Source: an uncultured Roseburia sp. (GTDB taxonomy: Bacteria > Bacillota > Clostridia > Lachnospirales > Lachnospiraceae). From it: a DNA stretch of 8,644 nucleotides. A program made the translations under genes and the position numbers. This document shows, piece by piece, positions 6,660-8,644 of the stretch (the first letter of the stretch is position 1; the number at the start of each line of letters is the position of its first letter). The notes under the pieces were generated by a model. It saw only the letters and a list, made by a program, of their open reading frames with translations, had not been told where the DNA came from and searched no databases. Location of the stretch: NCBI GenBank assembly GCA_934292805.1, contig CAKQXQ010000071.1, forward strand, positions 1-8,644, given 5' to 3'.

Positions 6660-7628
6660 ATGTCGAAGAAAAAGAACTTTGGTAAAATAAATGGACGTGA
6701 AGCCATGGTAGTCGGTATCATCATTGCGATGGTCGCACTCTTCAGTATTCTTAGTCCTACATTTAGAACTTACTCAACATTTGTAAGCGTATTGGATATG
6801 TCTTACTACATTGCACTTATGGCGATCGGTGTTACATTCCCGTTGATTACCGGTGGTGTAGACCTTTCAATCGGTACTGGTCTGATCTGTTATTCCTTAT
6901 TTGGAGGATATCTGATCGTACACAAAGACGTACCTGTAATCGTTGCATTAATAGCTTGTTTAGTACTTAGTATTTTAATTGGTACATTGAACGGATTCCT
7001 GGTAGCATTTATGGATTTACCACCTTTCCTTGCAACACTTTGTACCTGCATGATCACAAGAGGACTTGGATCTTTACTTAGTGGTGGATTTGGTGTTTCA
7101 TGGCCTTCTTCCTTGGAGCCGGAAGGATGGTTCAGGAAGATATTCCGATTCAATGCAAACGGAAAAGTAATTCCAATCGGTATCGTTGTAGTCGTTGCAC
7201 TTGTTCTTCTTATGAACTTTGTATTAAAACATACGAAGGTCGGACGTTATACAATTGCAATCGGAAGTAACAAAGAAGCAACAAAATTAGCCGGTGTAAA
7301 TGTTAAATTCTATCACGTATTTGCTTATGTGATTTCCGGTTTCTTTGCAGGACTTGCAGCAATTGCTTACTCTGCAACATATGTAACCATTTATCCTGGT
7401 TCAGGTGCCGGATTCGAGCTGGATGCGATCGGCGGAGCAATCGTTGGTGGCGTATCTGCAAGCGGTGGTGTTGGTACGATCGCGGGAGCGTTCCTCGGCG
7501 TACTTGTTATCACACTTATGAAAGTTGGTTTACCTTTCATCGGTTTACAGGCAAACTGGCAGCAGATCTTTACAGGTCTCGTTTTGATCGGAGCTGTATT
7601 AGTCGATGTACTTAAAAAGAAAAAATAA
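6660..7628 (+). CDS. Sugar ABC transporter permease 2 (RbsC-like, BPD_transp_2 family)
   Basis: 322 residues starting MSKKKNFGKINGREAM. About 8-10 hydrophobic segments are visible, for example about 15-33, 48-64, 72-88, 92-117, 170-188, 219-240, 272-290 and 300-316. The family landmarks parallel permease 1: GVTFPLITGGVDLSIG at 57-72, NGFLVAFMDLPPFLATL at 111-127, the coupling loop GRYTIAIGSNKEATKLAGVNV at 195-215, and an outward loop SWPSSLEPEGWFRK at 147-160. The two proteins are clearly paralogous but have diverged along their length, so this is an old heterodimer rather than a recent duplication. Paired, distinct permeases are known from LsrC/LsrD and YtfT/YjfF systems. The gene is 13 bp after the ATPase stop and probably translationally coupled to it. 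It is followed by 78 bp without a terminator before the binding-protein gene. Confidence 0.94.
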   Translation: MSKKKNFGKINGREAMVVGIIIAMVALFSILSPTFRTYSTFVSVLDMSYYIALMAIGVTFPLITGGVDLSIGTGLICYSLFGGYLIVHKDVPVIVALIACLVLSILIGTLNGFLVAFMDLPPFLATLCTCMITRGLGSLLSGGFGVSWPSSLEPEGWFRKIFRFNANGKVIPIGIVVVVALVLLMNFVLKHTKVGRYTIAIGSNKEATKLAGVNVKFYHVFAYVISGFFAGLAAIAYSATYVTIYPGSGAGFELDAIGGAIVGGVSASGGVGTIAGAFLGVLVITLMKVGLPFIGLQANWQQIFTGLVLIGAVLVDVLKKKK

Positions 7629-7651
7629 ATAAAAACTGATATTCATTACGG

Positions 7652-7673
7652 TATGATGTCATAAGACTTCATA
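7652..7673 (+). other. Imperfect stem-loop between permease 2 and the binding-protein gene
   Basis: TATGATGTC (7652-7660) and GACTTCATA (7665-7673) pair over 9 positions with one mismatch around an ATAA loop. There is no T-run after it, so it is not an intrinsic terminator. It could act as a processing or mRNA-stabilising structure that raises the level of the distal binding-protein message, as known for other transporter operons. This role is inferred. Confidence 0.4.
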
Positions 7674-7706
7674 TAGATCATTTAATCCTAAAGGAGGACA
7701 CAAAAA

Positions 7707-8644
7707 ATGAAAAAGAGAATTTTAGCAATTGTACTTGGGGTAGCTATGACACTCTCAATGGTGGGATGCGGTTCTAAGGAGGAGACACCGGCAACAACAC
7801 CAGACGCAACACCAGATGCTTCTACAGAAGAAGCACCAGCAGCTTCAGCAGAAAGCAACGATTACCACTTCGAAGTAATCGTAAAGAGTTTCCAGTCTAC
7901 ATACTGGCAGGCAGCTGTTCAGGGTATCAACAAAGCGTGTGAAGAGTTAGGTGTTACAGCAAACGCTAACGGACCAGCAAACGAGTCTGATATCGCAGAT
8001 CAGGTTCAGATGTTAGATGATGCTATCCAGAAAGCTCCAGACGGAATCGGTTTAGCAGCATGTGATACAAACTCCGTACTTGACTCTCTTACAAAAGCAT
8101 TAGAAGCAGGTATTCCGGTAGTATGCTTCGATACAGGTGTATCTGATGCTCCAGAAGGAGCTGTTGTAGCAACAGTTGCTACAGACAACGAAGCAGCAGG
8201 TGCTTGCGCAGCTACAAATATGTATCCTGTAATCAAAGATCTTGTTGCAGCAGCTACAGCTGACAAACCTGTAAGAATCGGTGAAGTTAACCAGGATGCT
8301 ACAGCTCTTAACATTCAGCAGCGTGGTCTTGGATTCATTAACGAAATGATCAAACTTTGTACAGCAGACGGCAAAAAAGTTGCAGTAGTTGGTAACGAAT
8401 TCTACGTAAACAACTGCTCTGACAAGGGTGACGAAGCTACAGCAGAAGTTATCATCGAAGTTGGTGTTCCAGCTCAGACAACAGTAGACTTAGCAGCTAC
8501 AGAAGCTAACAAGATCATGTCCAAAGCTGACACAATCGCTATCTTTGGTTCTAACCAGACAACAGCTGAAGGTGTTATCACAGCAAACGAAACATTAAAC
8601 AAATTAGCAACAGATCCTGCAGAAGGAATCATCGGTGCTGGATT
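7707..8644 (+). CDS. Sugar ABC transporter substrate-binding lipoprotein (Peripla_BP_4 / ribose-binding type), 3' end beyond window
   Basis: Open from the ATG at 7707 to the window edge, giving 312 codons without a stop; family members are about 330-380 residues, so most of the protein is present. The signal peptide is MKKRILAIVLGVAMTLSMVGC with the lipid-attached cysteine at C21, the usual anchor for Gram-positive binding proteins. A flexible linker rich in Ala, Thr, Pro and Glu spans about 24-51. The binding fold begins with YHFEVIVKSFQSTYWQAAVQGINKA (53-77), the pattern of type I periplasmic sugar-binding proteins, with W67 placed where an aromatic sugar-stacking residue is often found. 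It continues with DIADQVQMLDDAIQKAPDGIGLA, then ALEAGIPVVCFDTGV and VATDNEAAG. A very strong site, AAGGAGG (7691-7697), precedes the ATG, and the codon choice is strongly biased, as expected for a highly expressed gene. It lies last in the visible operon, after the permeases, whereas in rbs and mgl operons it precedes one or both permease genes. Confidence 0.95.
   Translation, partial: MKKRILAIVLGVAMTLSMVGCGSKEETPATTPDATPDASTEEAPAASAESNDYHFEVIVKSFQSTYWQAAVQGINKACEELGVTANANGPANESDIADQVQMLDDAIQKAPDGIGLAACDTNSVLDSLTKALEAGIPVVCFDTGVSDAPEGAVVATVATDNEAAGACAATNMYPVIKDLVAAATADKPVRIGEVNQDATALNIQQRGLGFINEMIKLCTADGKKVAVVGNEFYVNNCSDKGDEATAEVIIEVGVPAQTTVDLAATEANKIMSKADTIAIFGSNQTTAEGVITANETLNKLATDPAEGIIGAG

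Noticed and set aside
7652..7657. TATGAT as a -10 box of an internal promoter for the binding protein
   Set aside because: No -35 hexamer at 16-18 bp upstream and no TGn extension; the bases are better explained as part of the stem-loop.
8006..8314. 102-codon antisense open frame inside the binding-protein gene
   Set aside because: Ala/Ser-rich mirror of the biased GCA and ACA codons of the real gene; no start signal.

Overview
The window looks like chromosomal DNA from a gut-type Firmicute, most likely a Lachnospiraceae member (Clostridium cluster XIVa relatives). The basis is low-to-moderate GC, strong AGGAGG-type ribosome binding sites, A/T-ending codons, a Gram-positive lipoprotein-type binding protein, and the close match of the isomerase and transporter to families common there. 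The assignment is an inference from style and protein content, not from a marker gene. No tRNA, rRNA, CRISPR array, insertion sequence or phage gene was seen.

Layout: 1-302 (minus) is the N-terminal receiver domain of a LytTR-type response regulator, cut by the window edge. Its upstream region holds a 19-bp perfect palindrome overlapping an extended -10 box. 460-1311 (minus) is an AraC-family regulator with an N-terminal cupin sugar-sensing domain. It is divergent from 1451-3250 (plus), a full-length L-fucose isomerase (fucI). The 139-bp gap between them carries overlapping back-to-back promoters. A strong bidirectional terminator at 3279-3318 closes fucI and also lies downstream of a convergent small lipoprotein gene of unknown function, 3364-3876 (minus).

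From a near-consensus promoter at 4048-4076 runs a plus-strand sugar ABC importer operon of the ribose/galactose (CUT2, RbsABC-like) class: permease 1 (4144-5118, GTG start), dual-NBD ATPase (5150-6646), permease 2 (6660-7628) and a lipid-anchored substrate-binding protein (7707 to the window end, truncated).

Working model: the binding protein captures a monosaccharide at the cell surface, the two different permeases and the tandem ATPase import it, and FucI isomerises an aldose (L-fucose or D-arabinose) to the ketose. The cupin-AraC protein would sense the sugar and control fucI, and perhaps the transporter. The fucose link to the transporter rests on proximity and on a short shared promoter motif only. 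No fuculokinase or fuculose-phosphate aldolase gene is in the window. Nothing here is a clearly new system; the main open points are the regulatory palindromes, the orphan lipoprotein and the transporter's substrate.
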